Of a stretch of 64,000 nt of DNA, positions 22,930 to 34,770 are shown piece by piece. Origin of the DNA: Paratinospora sagittata (Eukaryota; Streptophyta; Magnoliopsida; Ranunculales; Menispermaceae); contig CM069607.1 of the NCBI GenBank assembly GCA_035771175.1, positions 17,182,001-17,246,000 of the forward strand, read 5' to 3'. A program made the position numbers and the translations under genes. The notes beneath the pieces were generated by a model. That model was not told where the DNA came from, did not search any database, and saw nothing but the letters and a program-made list of their open reading frames with translations. Position 1 is the stretch's first letter, and every line of letters begins with the position of its first letter.

Positions 22930-23955
22930 TGCTCAGAGTGAGGCATCACATATTCATACTAGAATGGTGACCTCACCAGTAGTTACACCTCCTGCCTCAG
23001 TGTCCACCCAGACAACGAGATAACTGAGACCACTATTGCCACAGTCAGCCACTAGAGGCAGAAGCAGAGGCCGAGGAGCCTCTATGACTTCATCTCAAAT
23101 GGGATCTTCTGCACCAGAGCTCCATTTATATGCCATCAATGTGGGCAGGTGGGACACAATAGGTCAGACTGTCTGAACCCTCCGATATCTCAAGGAGTTG
23201 TGGATCAGTCCAATGGCAGAGAAATTGCCAAGGCAACCATTAAGCCAGATGCAGCTGCATCAAAAACCTTGGTGGAAGGTATACTCATTATTTGTGATAC
23301 TTCGATGCATGTGTTATTTGATGATGGATCTACATTTTCATTTATATTTGGATACATAGTAGATAGTTTGCATCTTAACCCTATTAGTACGTGGTTAATT
23401 GTACGTACTATAGATGGGGTGAGGATCTACCCGAACATGGTTTGTAACCATTTTGTAGTTAAGATTGGGGATTATGAGGTGCCCGTGGACTTTAGAGTCC
23501 TAAAGTTTTTTTATTTTGATGCAATCCTAGGGATGGATTGGCTCGCAGCATACCATTTTTTCATTAATTGTTTTACGAAGAGAGTCATTTTCCATATCCT
23601 TGAGCATCTTGTATTTGCACTACAAGGGAGAGCATCGAACCAACCAATCACTAGAGGAGATTGGTGACTGATGAGGACAGAGAGATTTTGGTTGGGTTGA
23701 TACCAGATAAGGGAGAGACTAATGGGATTAGACCTGAGGACGTACTAGTTGTGAGAAATTTCCCTAAGGTGTTTCCTATGGATATTCTCAAATTGCCTCC
23801 GAAGAGGGAAATAGATTTTATTATTGAACTGGTCCCTAATACGAAACCTATTTCGATGGCACAGTATAGAACTGAGCCAGCTAAGTTGAGAGATTTGCAA
23901 AAATAGTTATAGGAGTTGTTGGCTAAGGGCTTTATTTTCCCAAGTGTGTCACCAT
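22930..23955 (+). pseudogene. Tekay-like Ty3 gag end, protease and RT start, broken
   Basis: A basic linker (RGRSRGRGA near 23,057) leads to a CCHC zinc knuckle CHQCGQVGHNRSDC at about 23,132-23,173. The protease follows; its active site reads FDDG at about 23,319-23,330 where DSG is expected, and AILGMDWLA closes the domain. After a frameshift near 23,661, the start of RT is recognised by FPKVFPMDILKLPP, REIDFIIELVPNTKPIS and LLAKGFIFPSVSP. The frame has a stop at 23,905 and is cut at 23,956 by a copia LTR. Family motifs match plant chromoviruses of the Tekay/Del type. Confidence 0.85.
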
Positions 23956-24171
23956 TGTTGGCCTAGTATTACCATCCAAGAGGGGGGGGTGAATTTGATG
24001 TGGCATATTTTTGCGTTACCTTTCGGTTATATAATCAAACAATATATGTGCGCAGTATAGGTAACAAGCAAAGCAATAAAATGCAAGAAAAGTAAAAAAA
24101 TGGACACAACGATTTATAGTGGTTCGATTTCCCTATAGCCTACTCCACTACCTGACCACCCAAGATCAGGA
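23956..24171 (-). mobile_element. Sirevirus-like LTR end fragment, minus strand
   Basis: The plus-sense TGTTGGCCTAGTATTACC followed by a G run and GTGAATTTGATG is the complement of a Sirevirus LTR end. The GGTTCGATTTCCC...CCACTACCTGACC block matches those near 33,245 and 45,640. A Ty3 LTR truncates it at 24,172. It inserted in RT of the plus-strand Tekay-like element. Confidence 0.75.
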
Positions 24172-26070
24172 TGTCGCAACCCACTCCAAAGAAGTGACGT
24201 CACGACCGGCACAAGATACCATGTACGTCATGTAGCAACATATTTAAGACCCCATCAACCTTAACCAAAATCACATCTAATTTTTTTCTCAAAATTTCGA
24301 CTGAGACTCCTTTGCTTATTGGTCATATCACAACCTTGTTTTCTCAAAGTCAAACACAATACAATATATATATGATCATTAACATTCCAATCATCATATA
24401 AACCTTACATTTCCATATATACACATCTGTATACAACTATTCAAAACTCATTTGCACATCTCATCTATGTGATACTTAGATAATGTTATATACATATCCA
24501 TAACCCAAAATAATAATTAAACATTCTATTCTCAAACATTACATACATATCAAAAGGAGAAGGATTATTCATCCTTCACGCTCCTTTCTTTTTCCCTTGG
24601 GATCCGAACCTGAAATGTTTGAGAAATTTGTAAGCAACCACAGCTCAGTGAATACTCCTAACTATGATGTCATATATGCATTTAAGGAAACACATTAATC
24701 AATACATTCAAATCTTAATCAAAACGCGTATGTAACATTTCACAATACATACATGTGCATAATATAATTTCAAACATGCAGGATTACAATAAAATCATAC
24801 AATTTCTCTCCTGCTAGTAATAGAGCGGGTAATCACTCCTTATTATGCATTTATAAGGAGTCTACGCAACGGACCTCTTATTACCCAATTTTCTAATATA
24901 AATCATTTCGATTTAGGACTCAATCCCAATTCAATTCAGAAACTATCACTCAAACCATAAGATTATTCAATCCTCATGCGGAACTGTCTTCTAGAAATAA
25001 TCTCATGTTTTAACTTGCTCTAGCAAGTCCAAAACATGCTCCATTGTCAAATATTTTCATGAATTTAAAACAATGCAATACATATACATATTCATGATTT
25101 GAAACAAAATTTATATCATAACAATGCCATATACAAGGAAACAAAGTCGAGAAATACTCACAGACAACGCAATGCCTATCACTCGACACAATAGTTACAC
25201 ACATACAACTTGTCCAAATCACCAATTCAGTCCATAATTGTTGCTATAAATTGCAAACAAACAACAACCAATCATTTCCCAATACATTTCCAGCTCAAAC
25301 ACACTCAAATTACGCAAAAAATACCAAAAGAAACCTTCCAAACCCTCAGCTGCTTGCAGCCGCAAAGCTGGATATTTAACCCATAAAAACCCATTATTTT
25401 TACACCAAATCAAAGGCAATGACATGTATTTCAATCACAGATCATTTACCTATCAATTTCTCATGGAAATCCACAAATCCAAGCTCTAATCACATTTCTC
25501 AAACCCACCAAGTCAACCGCAAAAATCTACAAAAATGACATATGTTGCATAACTTTTCACAATTAACAAATCTACACAATTTTTAATGAAATCGGAGCAA
25601 AACTCACCTTGGAATCGAATTCCCAAGCTCTGGTTTCCTTTTCCCCTTCGTTTCCCTATTTTCTGTCGCTGAAATGAGCGAGTTTTTGTTTTTAAAGTCA
25701 ACTAACCGCCTCATCGACCATTTTAAAAAAATGCAGCCAGGTTTCAAGGAACGCATTCCTCCTCGTAGAAGCGTGTTCTTGCTCTGCCAAGAAAAATTTT
25801 TCTTCTCTGTTTTCCATTGAGGAGCGCGTTGCTTAAGAAAACTGAAAAATCATGCTCTCTGGAATTTACCACAAGAGTGCGTTCCTTGCGGTCTAGTTTG
25901 AAATTTCTCTAAGTATGGAACATTCTATGACACAACTGACATCCTAGTGTATCAATGATCGTACCATACTTGTATTTTCACTATTTATACACATATGTAT
26001 ACGCATATAAATACATCGTACAATATGTATAAGTCAACATTTAAGTTTGACCAATGTACGAGGCGTTACA
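24172..26070 (-). mobile_element. Tekay-like 3' LTR, minus strand
   Basis: In minus sense it runs from TGTAACGCCTCGTACATTGG (26,070) to GAGTGGGTTGCGACA (24,172). The purine-rich AAGTTGGGGAGAAT just outside 26,070 is the polypurine tract, and the chromodomain frame ends shortly before it. The end is shared with the plus-strand LTR at 31,212-32,838. Its U3 carries GGAACGCATTCC at 25,748-25,759 and GGAGCGCGTTGC near 25,820. Confidence 0.9.
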
Positions 26071-26125
26071 ATTCTCCCCAACTTAAGAAATTTCGTCCTC
26101 AAAATTTAAAATCAAAGAACATACC

Positions 26126-27438
26126 TTAAGTATCGACAAATAAGTGTGAAAGTTGCTCCCACATCTAATCTTCACGTTCCCATGTTTGCTCTTCATTATC
26201 GTGGAGTTTCCACCTAATTCTGACCAGAGGAATATGCTTATTCCTAAGTTTCTGAACTCTTCTAGCCATAATCTGTATTGGCTCTGCAGGAAATGTAGCG
26301 TCCTCCCCAACTTGTAACTAACTCATGTCTAAAATCTGAGTCAAGTCTAGATACCGAGTTAGGTCTGTATGGTATTTCCTTAGCATAGAAACATGAAATA
26401 CATTATGGACACCAACCAATTGCGTTGGTAGAACAAATTTGTAAACTAATGGACCTATCATCTCAAGGACCTTAAATGGTCCAACAAATTGCGGAGCAAG
26501 TTTTCCTCTGACCCCAAACCTCATCTGCCCTTTCATGCTTTCATGGGAGAGACCTTCAATAGTACCTGGTCTTCTTTTGCAAACTCTAAAGGCCTATGTC
26601 GGTTATAATAATAGCTTTTCTTACGATTTTGAGTAGTATTCAAATTTCGTCTGATTTGTTTAATCTTCTCTGTGTGATTTGTAATGACAACTGGCCCCAA
26701 TAACTACTACTCTCCAACCTCATACCAGCAAACCGAAGATCTACAAGGTCAACCGTACAAGGCCTCAAAGGGTGCCATACCAATACTAGCCTGATAGCTA
26801 TTATTGTATGCAAATTTACACAAAGGAAGGTATTCACTCCAGCCCCCACCAAAGTCTAGAATACAAGATCTTAGCATATCCTCAAGCATCTGTATCACTC
26901 TCTTAGACTGACCATCAGTCTGTGGGTGAAATGTTGTACTGAGACGGAAATGGGTCCCAAATTGAGTCTGCATTAAATGCCAAAATCTCGATGTAAATCT
27001 CGGATCTCTGTCCAACACAATTGATATCGGAACCCCATGGTATCTCACAATCTCTCGTATATATAATCTACTCAGTCTTTCCACAGAGTCTCTGGTGTTC
27101 GTTAAAAGGAAATGACCAGACTTCGTCAGTCTATCAACTATCACCCAAATGACATCATATCTACCTTGAGATTTGGGTAATCCCATAATAAAATCCATGG
27201 TGATGTGCTCCCATTTCCATTCTGGAATGGATAATGGTTGCATCTGTCATCCAGGCTTCTGATGTTCAGCTTTAACCTGTTGACACACCCCACATTTTTG
27301 CACATACTTAGCTATATCTTTTTTCATCCCATGCCACTAAACTGTTCTTTTCATATCATGATACATTTTGGTTGACCTTAGGTGGATAGTATTGTTAACC
27401 TATGCTGTTCATCACTTAGCTCGTCCCTAAATATACTG
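26126..27438 (-). pseudogene. Tekay-like integrase core, C-terminal domain and chromodomain, broken
   Basis: On the minus strand the zinc-finger remainder (KYVQKCGVCQQVKAEHQ, about 27,320-27,270) leads into the integrase core at 27,243-26,749. ITMDFIMGLPKS carries the first Asp and SIVLDRDPRFTS the second. The third acidic residue, in DGQSERxxQ, is Lys here (DGQSKRVIQ), 35 residues after the second Asp. The C-terminal part (QFVGPFKVLEMIG, GVHNVFHVSMLRKY) is at 26,536-26,318. A chromodomain-like tail follows (RKHIPL-type and EEQTWERED), with one in-frame stop, ending TAA at 26,128-26,126. Integrase would insert the cDNA, the chromodomain would direct it to heterochromatin; this copy is inactive. 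Confidence 0.9.
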
Positions 27439-27982
27439 TGATAAAGTATATTTTGGTGATCACAAACAAAGTACATTTCGGTGCTAACGAGCGTTTATCA
27501 AGAACTTATCTCAGCACCTAAGGAAAAGCAAAAAGCCAAGGAACGACTCGATCAAGGAACTCAAGATCATATCCAACGGTCAATATCGTTTCAACCAAAG
27601 AACTTTAACGATCACATCATGATTTCAATATCACTTCACTCGAGCGATTCGATCAAATCTACATCTTTCGATCAACGTTCAAGTCATTCAACTCTAGCGC
27701 AAAGTCCACATTGAAGATCTCATAATAAAGAGTTGGATTCAAAGATTATGAGAAAATGTGAAATACACTGTATTTAAGGTATATCTTTCTCTAATCGTTA
27801 TTGCTCAAATGTTTTCCAAAACCATGCACAAATCACTTGCATATTTGCATGTTTTGATCTTATGTTTTACGGTATTTCAAATGATTTAGTTTTCTATATT
27901 TAATTTGAAATTTATCGAGTTTTTATTTGCATTTATCGTAAATTTAATCGCGAGTCAAAACTATTTTTAAAGAGTCTTTCAG

Positions 27983-28640
27983 GAAACCAATGAGATAGCA
28001 ACGCTCTCTTGAACTTGATAAGTCAGGCCGTTGATAGTTCATTAGGACGCTGATAACATTCAAGGTTGAATTGAACTGATTTATTAGGATGCTTACTTGT
28101 ATAGTAGCGGCCTCCTTTTTATTCAACCTATGAAGTTGTCAAGATGCTGACTTAGCATCAGCTCACTGAAAGATTTCTTAAGTTCTTCAAAGAATGTATC
28201 TTTGAGGATGTTGATAGTTATAAGTTGAACAAACTATCAGGACGCTACTTGGATAGGAGCGCCCTCACCTCTGGGAATCAACTTAGTAACTTTCAAGACG
28301 TTGATTGTTCGTCAACGAGTTTTATTTTAAATATGGTAGGACGCTTACATAGTTGTAGCGCCCTCATGTTTTGTTTTATGTTTTAAAAGGCAGAACGCTT
28401 ACTCGAAAAGTAGCGCCCTCATGCACTTAGTTGTTTTAAATAAAGCAGGACGCTAACTGTGCATTAACGCCCTCAAGTTTAAGTCGTTTAAGTGTCAAAG
28501 TAAGTCTAGACGCTCTCATGTTAGTAGTGTCATCACTTAAATGTTCAGTAGAACGCTTATACGTAATGAGCGCCCTCAAGGATCAAAACGAAAAAGTTGA
28601 TATTAAGCATCAGGACACTGATTACGGAATCAGGATGCTA
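27983..28640 (+). repeat. U3 array of GGACGCT / AGCGCCC sites (family 1 copy b)
   Basis: The order and spacing of sites follow copy a, with extra clear pairs such as GGACGCTACTTGGATAGGAG followed by CGCCC near 28,240-28,265 and GGACGCTTAC...GTAGCGCCC near 28,340-28,366. Sites vary by one base, mostly at the CpG. Confidence 0.85.
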
Positions 28641-29663
28641 ATTCAACAACCGTCGTTGTTCGAACAAGTACACTACATCAGTTTACCTTTTCAGAACGGA
28701 TCGTTGCACAGAGTCCTTTTCAAACTTATCAGAGATCTTCTCTAATACGTGAATTAAGCTTTTCTAAAACTTTCCTTTTTCATTAAATTTAAAAAGAACC
28801 AAAATGTTAGTGAAAATTGCAGTTGCCATTTTCATATAACATTCTAGCCGTGGTGTGTAAACGTTCATATTATTTGAACTTCAAATGTTTAACGGCTATG
28901 TCCCACTAAGTCTATAAATACCAGCACTTAGGATCAAACAACTTGCCAATCATTTTGTATTGTGCCAATACTTTTTGAAATTTAGTCTGTGCCAAAATGT
29001 TTTTTAAACATCTAAACTTTCAAAGTATTTTTCACTGATACCTTTACGTATTCAAAAGATTTTCATATTGAGCTTAACTTATACTTTATCTTTGAAAATC
29101 TATTTTTACTGGTATCTACTCAAATTCTCAGCACTGATCTATACTTGATATCAATCTTGCTGAAGAAAGAATTTAAGAAATAGTTCGAGATATATAGTTG
29201 TACTTGATTTCATATCTTAAGTATTGTATCGAACTATATCAATAGTTGAGTTAACTACTGATCACTGAACCAGAAATTTTCATACTTATATTCTATCTAT
29301 TTTGAAAATTGTCTGTGTTTTTGATTTATACTAGTCCTTCATTTTCTCAATCAATGTTTATTTGGTAACATATTATTTTCGAAGAAGCACTGATTTACAT
29401 ATCACATCACTCATGCTTTTTGAATTTGTACTTGAGCAATACCGAACATTGAAAGGTAAAGGACTGTAAGTGTATTTCATCTTAGCATTACGTATTCATA
29501 TTTCATATCTTTGTAATGCTATGTATTGAGCTTAATTGTAATGTGTTCTACTGTGTTAGAACCAACATTCTTAGTATTGTAATGCTGGTGTGTTTCTGGA
29601 TTGAAACAGTCAGGACAAGTAAAGGTAGTTCACTTAATGATTTCAGGGTTGAAATCATGTCGA

Positions 29664-30048
29664 GGTTATCTTTGAACCTGTAAAAAAGAAAAAGGTAAAT
29701 CCTCACCTATAAGTAGGAAATAGGTTCGTCCTTAACCTGTAAAAGAGAAATTAGTTTTTCCTTATCCCGCAAAAGGAAGTAGGTTATCTCTTAACCTGTA
29801 AAAGATAAAACGGTTCTTCCTTATCCCACAAAAGGAAAATGGTTCTTCTTTATCCCGTAAAAAGAAAAAGGTTTTTCCTTATCCCGTAAAAGGAAAATGG
29901 TTCTTCCTTATCCATTAAAATGAACATGGGTTTTTCCTAATCCCGAAAAAAGGAAAATGGTTCATCCTTAGCCCGTAAAAGGATAGGTTTGCCTTTAACC
30001 TGCAAAATGGCGGTTGTACGATTTGGTTCTCACTCGTAAGAGAATTAG
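29664..30048 (+). repeat. Array of about 13 hairpin units in R/U5 (family 1 copy b)
   Basis: Each unit begins GGTT and has paired arms around an ATCCCGTAA-like loop. Examples are TTCCTT with AAGGAA, TTCTTT with AAAGAA, TCTTT with AAAGA, and TTCTC with GAGAA in the last unit. The arms change together between units. Confidence 0.87.
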
Positions 30049-30262
30049 TTAGTGGATTGAGAAAATCTTAATTGGGAGATTAGGTAGTGCACGTAGGCTT
30101 GGCCGAACCACTATAAATCTTGTGTGTCACACATTTGCATTTTAGTCTATGTTTAGATTATGTGCTCAATTCCAATACACTCATGTACATCACTAAGTTA
30201 TTGGAAAAATGTTTTAAATTGACCATCACACCCAATTCACCCCCCTCTTGGGTGGACCAACA

Positions 30263-31211
30263 AGTATATTGAGATTTGTGTGTTGTCTGGAGTAACTTTG
30301 TCCTCAAATCACGATCTACAGGAACCCATAAGCTCCCCTGAAAACGCAAGACACCATCTGGATCTCTATGCCACTCAACTCTGTCTGCTCTATTAGCCCA
30401 AGAATTATACATGTCAAAGTTAGGATCATGCTGCAGCAGATCCTTGACCCTCTAAATATGAATGTCGGTAAGCTGCACATGCATCTGGGCACAGATATCA
30501 ACATGTGGGGCTATAGAGAGTACACTCATCATAGTAGCTCTCTCTAACAAACGCCACTTGTGGGCCATCTGACAGGCCACCACACTAGTTTTTATTTGCT
30601 TTCTGCTCAGTACATTGACAATTACATTGGCTTTCCCGGGATGATACTCTAGTGTGAAGTCATAATCCTTCAAGAATTCAAGCCATCTTCTCTGTCTCAT
30701 ATTTAGTTCTTTCTGATCAAATAGATACTTCAGACTCTTATGGTTTGAATACAGTATGAACTTTTCACCATACAGGTAATGCCTCCACAATTTTAAAGCA
30801 AAGATAACTACAACCAACTCTAAGTCATGCACAGGTTAATTCTTCTCATGCACCTATAACTGTCTAGATGCATAAGCTACTAGTCTACCCTCCTTGATCA
30901 ATACGCAACCCAAACCTGAATGCGACGCATCTGTATAAATCACCAACTCTCTACCAAGCTCTGGAAGTATTAATACTGGTGCAAAAGTCAATTTTCTTTT
31001 CAATTCGATGAAAGCTTCTTCACATGCTGTGATTCACACAAATGACACGTTTTTTCTGAGTCAACCTACTAAATGGAATTGCCAGTTTAGAAAAACCTTC
31101 AACAAATTTTCTGTAATAACTAGCTAATCCTAAAAAACTCTGTATCTCTGTCATTGTGATTGGTTTTGGCCAACTGATAATAGCCTTAACCTTAGCAGAA
31201 TCAATAGATAT
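30263..31211 (-). pseudogene. Tekay-like RT end, RNase H and zinc-finger start, broken
   Basis: On the minus strand the RT thumb is seen first (SFLGLASYYRKFVEGFSKL near 31,150-31,090); the YVDD catalytic part is absent because an opposite LTR begins at 31,212. RNase H follows at 30,832-30,452 (HDLELVVVIFALKLWRHYLY, RQRRWLEFLKDYDFTLEYHP, GKANV). Two expected catalytic Asp residues are Asn: SNHKSL for DHKSL and VNVLSR for ADALSR. The integrase zinc-finger start (LRFQGSLWVPVDRDLR) runs to about 30,270, where the solo LTR splits it. With 26,126-27,438 this is one former polyprotein. Confidence 0.88.
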
Positions 31212-32838
31212 TGTAGCACCCTGTAGTTTTAATTAAATACATACGTTGACTTACGCGTATATCGAGGTATATAATATGCGTATACATACGTAGGAGTCAA
31301 ATGTATGTACGTAGGAGAATAAGTGCTACATATATAAATTGAAGGGTATAAATTAAATAAGTGAGTTGTTATATAAATATGTGAATTAGAGTTAGATAAG
31401 GGTATGACTAAATTAACTTAAATAAAGATGGTGAAGGAGATGGTAGTATTAATTGGTAAATGAAATGAAAGTAATTATTAAATGATGAAATGAGGAGTTG
31501 TTTTACTAAATGACATTAGAAGCACAGAATCCTCATTTTAATGATGCTCATCTTTAAACCTTTAAACGTAACATTTTTATTTGGACTTTAAGAGAAAACG
31601 TGCAGAAGAAAGGAAACGGGAACGGACGAGAAACACGGCAGTTTCTACTGTCCATTGCCTTAAAAATAATCGTGAGGGCTGTGTAAAATATTTGGGACGC
31701 CTCACGTGAATTTTAGATTGAAATGGAATTATGAGAATTAATTGAAGAGTTAGATTTTAATGAATAATTGAAAAATAAATAGATATAATGATTTGATAAT
31801 TCATTAAGGATTATCTGGAAATGAATATGTAACAAGATTATATTGTGGATTGCATACAAATAGTAGAGTGGTTGTAGAGACTAGGTCTACACGGTACCAC
31901 TGTGAGTATCTCTTGACTTTGATTATTTGTATATGGCATTGTATGATATCAATTGTGTGTTTTAAATCATGAATATATGTATCTATTGCATTTTTTAAAA
32001 TTCATGAAAATGTTTGACTTTGAAGCATGTTTTGGACTTGCTAGAGCAAGTTAAAACATGAGATCATTTCCAGAAGACAGTTCCGCACGAGGATTGAATA
32101 ATCTCATGGTCCGAGTGATAGTTTCTGAATTGAATTAGGATTAAGTCCAAATTTTCATAGACTCTTTATAAATGCATAATAAGGAGTGCATTCCCGCTCT
32201 ATTACTAGCATGAGGAATATTGTTTGATTTTATTGTAACCCTGCATGTTTTGGAATTATTTATAGGCATGTATGTATTATGAAATGTTTCATGCATGTTT
32301 GAATAAGATTTGATTCTATTGATTCATATGATTTTTATTAAATGCATATAAGATGTCATAATTAGGAATATTCACTGAGCTGTGGTTGCTCACCCAATTC
32401 TCAAACATTTCAGGTTCGGATCCTAAAGGCAAGGTAAAGGCATGTGAAGGATCGAGAATCCTTCTTCTTTTGCAATGTATGTAAATGATTTGAGAATGTT
32501 TAATACTATTTTGAGTAGTAGTCATGTAAATAACACAATAATAATATTCATATCACTTAGATGGGTATGGATAGGTTTACATGGATGTGTATATATGGAA
32601 ATATGAAGTTTAGATGATGAATGAGTAATGGAATGACCATAATTATACTTGATTGTGTTTGACTTGTAATAATTAGTTTGTGATATGACCAATAAACAAA
32701 TGAGACTCTGTCAAAATTTCGAGAAAAATTTGGATGTGATTTTGGATAAGGCTGACAGGGTATTATATACACCGTCACATGACGTATATCGTATTTTGTG
32801 CCGGTCATGACGTCACTTATATAGAGTGGGTTGCGACA
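31212..32838 (+). mobile_element. Tekay-like 5' LTR, plus strand
   Basis: It starts TGTAGCACCCTGTAG and ends AGTGGGTTGCGACA, and is followed by a primer-binding site, so it is a 5' LTR. Its interior (CTTGCTAGAGCAAGTTAAAACATGAG reading in two overlapping pieces with the complement at 24,172-26,070) shows the same family in opposite orientation. It interrupts RT of the minus-strand element. Confidence 0.88.
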
Positions 32839-32842
32839 ATGT

Positions 32843-32854
32843 TGGTATCAGAGC
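32843..32854 (+). other. Primer-binding site, initiator Met tRNA
   Basis: TGGTATCAGAGC lies four bases after the LTR end and is the standard complement to the plant initiator Met tRNA 3' end used by chromoviruses and copia elements. Confidence 0.9.
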
Positions 32855-32941
32855 ATAAGGTTAGGATTAAAAGCCTTGAAAGATAAAAGCCCTATTACAT
32901 TATATTTGTATGTATGGGTATATTTTATGGGTAGCTAGATT

Positions 32942-33091
32942 ATGAATATCTATCCTGATCATTTGATTAATTGTCTCTTGTCTCTTAAAGAGAAATCAGA
33001 GTTGATCACAGATTCTACTGATCGAGAAAGGATCAGAAAACTAGAAGAAGCATTAGCTGCCCAACAACAACAGAATGCTGAGATCATTGAG
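32942..33091 (+). pseudogene. Tekay-like gag start, cut by a Sirevirus LTR
   Basis: A short frame downstream of the primer site reads through RERIRKLEEALAAQQQQNAE, a coiled-coil-like gag segment. It is interrupted at 33,092 by the minus-strand Sirevirus. No continuation of this gag was found to the right. The start codon is not certain, since upstream sequence is short. Confidence 0.55.
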
Positions 33092-33318
33092 TGTTGGCCC
33101 AAATATGTCCAAGAGGGGGGTTGAATTGGACACTTAGCAGATTTTAACCTTTCTTAAATTTGTGCGGAATAATGAAAGCAGATTAAACAAAGTATAACAA
33201 TCAAACACAACAAATGTAAATGAGACAGTACAAGAAAGATTTGTGGTGGTTCGACCGCGCCTACATCCACTACTTAACCTCCTCAGTTAGGATTTGTTCA
33301 AATTCAACTATAGACCTT

Positions 33319-33516
33319 CTTTTGGGTGAAGATCAAACCGGTACACTTTCTCAACTTACGAGTGTGAGAACTACTGTTTCTCAGCTTACGGGTGTGAGAA
33401 GACCGTTTCTCAACTTGCGGGTGTGAGAACTATTATTTCTCAGCTTACGGGTGTGAGAAGACCTATTCTCAACTTACAGGTGTGAGACGACCGTTTACAA
33501 CTTTGAGAAAAACTTG
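33319..33516 (-). repeat. Hairpin array of Sirevirus family 2 LTR
   Basis: Five to six units of about 34-37 bp in minus sense pair TTCTCA with TGAGAA around CACCCGTAAG-like loops (plus sense TTACGGGTG). It ends with the conserved GGTTTGATCTTCACCC-type terminal hairpin. Confidence 0.85.
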
Positions 33517-34214
33517 CTCTAACTCAGTGACTTACCAGTCACTACAAACTGAATACATGATGAGATATGATTCCTTTTACTTAGGATCAAAGTGATACTT
33601 ACAAAGCTTTGGATTGAACCTTCTGTGTTCACAAATTCAGCAAAATATGTATGATGAAGTTTATGCTGAAAACAGGCTCAAAGAGCTTTTGTCTTCTTCA
33701 GTGGGTTTCAAAATAATGAAGATGAAGATCAATCAACCCAGAAGAATTTAAGTTTTTCTTTTAAAAGATCATAAGATCAAGCATAAGTGAAGGAAGACTA
33801 ACTTTCAAAAAGTGTTTTGGCACAAACGAAAACTGTTAATACGTTTTGAATGAATATCAGTTTCGTATATCATTAGTGGTTTTTCTGCTCTAAGGCAGCA
33901 CGTATATATAGGAATAACAGAGGCGCAATGGACTTGTTGATTTTTGGTGCTCTAGGTTATTTCAAATATAACGTTAACATTATATCCCAAAATGGATTGA
34001 TTCAGCTCAATGCATATTACGGCGATAGCACCTGAATCATCTTATCCTTTCATGAAAGAGGATTGTTCTAACAAAGTTTTAGAACGTTCAAAGAGTTTTG
34101 AAAAAGATGTTGTACAATTCTGAAAAGTTCTAAAAAGTATTCGTACGTTTTTTTAAAAGTTAACAGAAATAGCAGTAATGTCAGAACATCAAAAATATAT
34201 TTTCTGTCGTTTTG

Positions 34215-34770
34215 TTCCTCTGAGGGCGCTCATAGAACATCAGCATCCTACTGAACAATGAAATGAAGGCGCTACTGAATAGTAAGCGTCCTGACTTACT
34301 TTGACAATTAATGGTCTTAAATCTTGAGGGCACTACTTCATAGTTAGCGTCCTTGTTTGCTTTAAAACATTAAACACACAAGGGCGCTACTCAAGAGTAA
34401 GCGTCCTGATTTTAAAAATAGTTTAAAAATAATGTTAAGTGCGTTGAAGGACAGTAAGCGTCCTGAAAGTTATTTAAGTCGATTCTAAAGATGAGGGCAC
34501 TCCTACACAAGTAGCGTCCTGATAATTTATTCAACTTATAAGTTATCAGCGTCCTTAAAAAGCAAGAAGAACTTCCGACGAGCTAAAACTAAGTCAGTGC
34601 CCTGACATTCTCAAAGGTTGATAAATGAAAGGTCGCTACTAATAAGTAAGCGTCCTTATTAATCAGTTCAATTCAACCTTAAGCTTCTTAATATTTTATC
34701 AACGTCCTGACTCATCAAGTCCAGGAGGGCGCTGCTAAAACATTAGCGTCCTGAATGACTTTTATAAAAG
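34215..34770 (-). repeat. U3 array of inverted GC-rich sites (family 2)
   Basis: In plus sense GAGGGCGCT and AGCGTCCTG alternate about eight times (for example GGGCGCTACTCAAGAGTAAG then CGTCC near 34,383-34,407). This is the same motif pair as in family 1, in a different LTR backbone. Confidence 0.87.

Larger units (their letters stand above)
27439..30262 (+). mobile_element. Sirevirus-like solo LTR, family 1, copy b
   Basis: It starts TGATAAAGTATATTTTGG and ends CTCTTGGGTGGACCAACA. It aligns throughout with 4,549-7,329. No primer site follows; instead the chromovirus zinc-finger frame resumes, so it is a solo LTR inserted in antisense to the host element. TATA box CTATAAATACC is at 28,912. 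I could not confirm a 5-bp target-site duplication. Confidence 0.88.
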
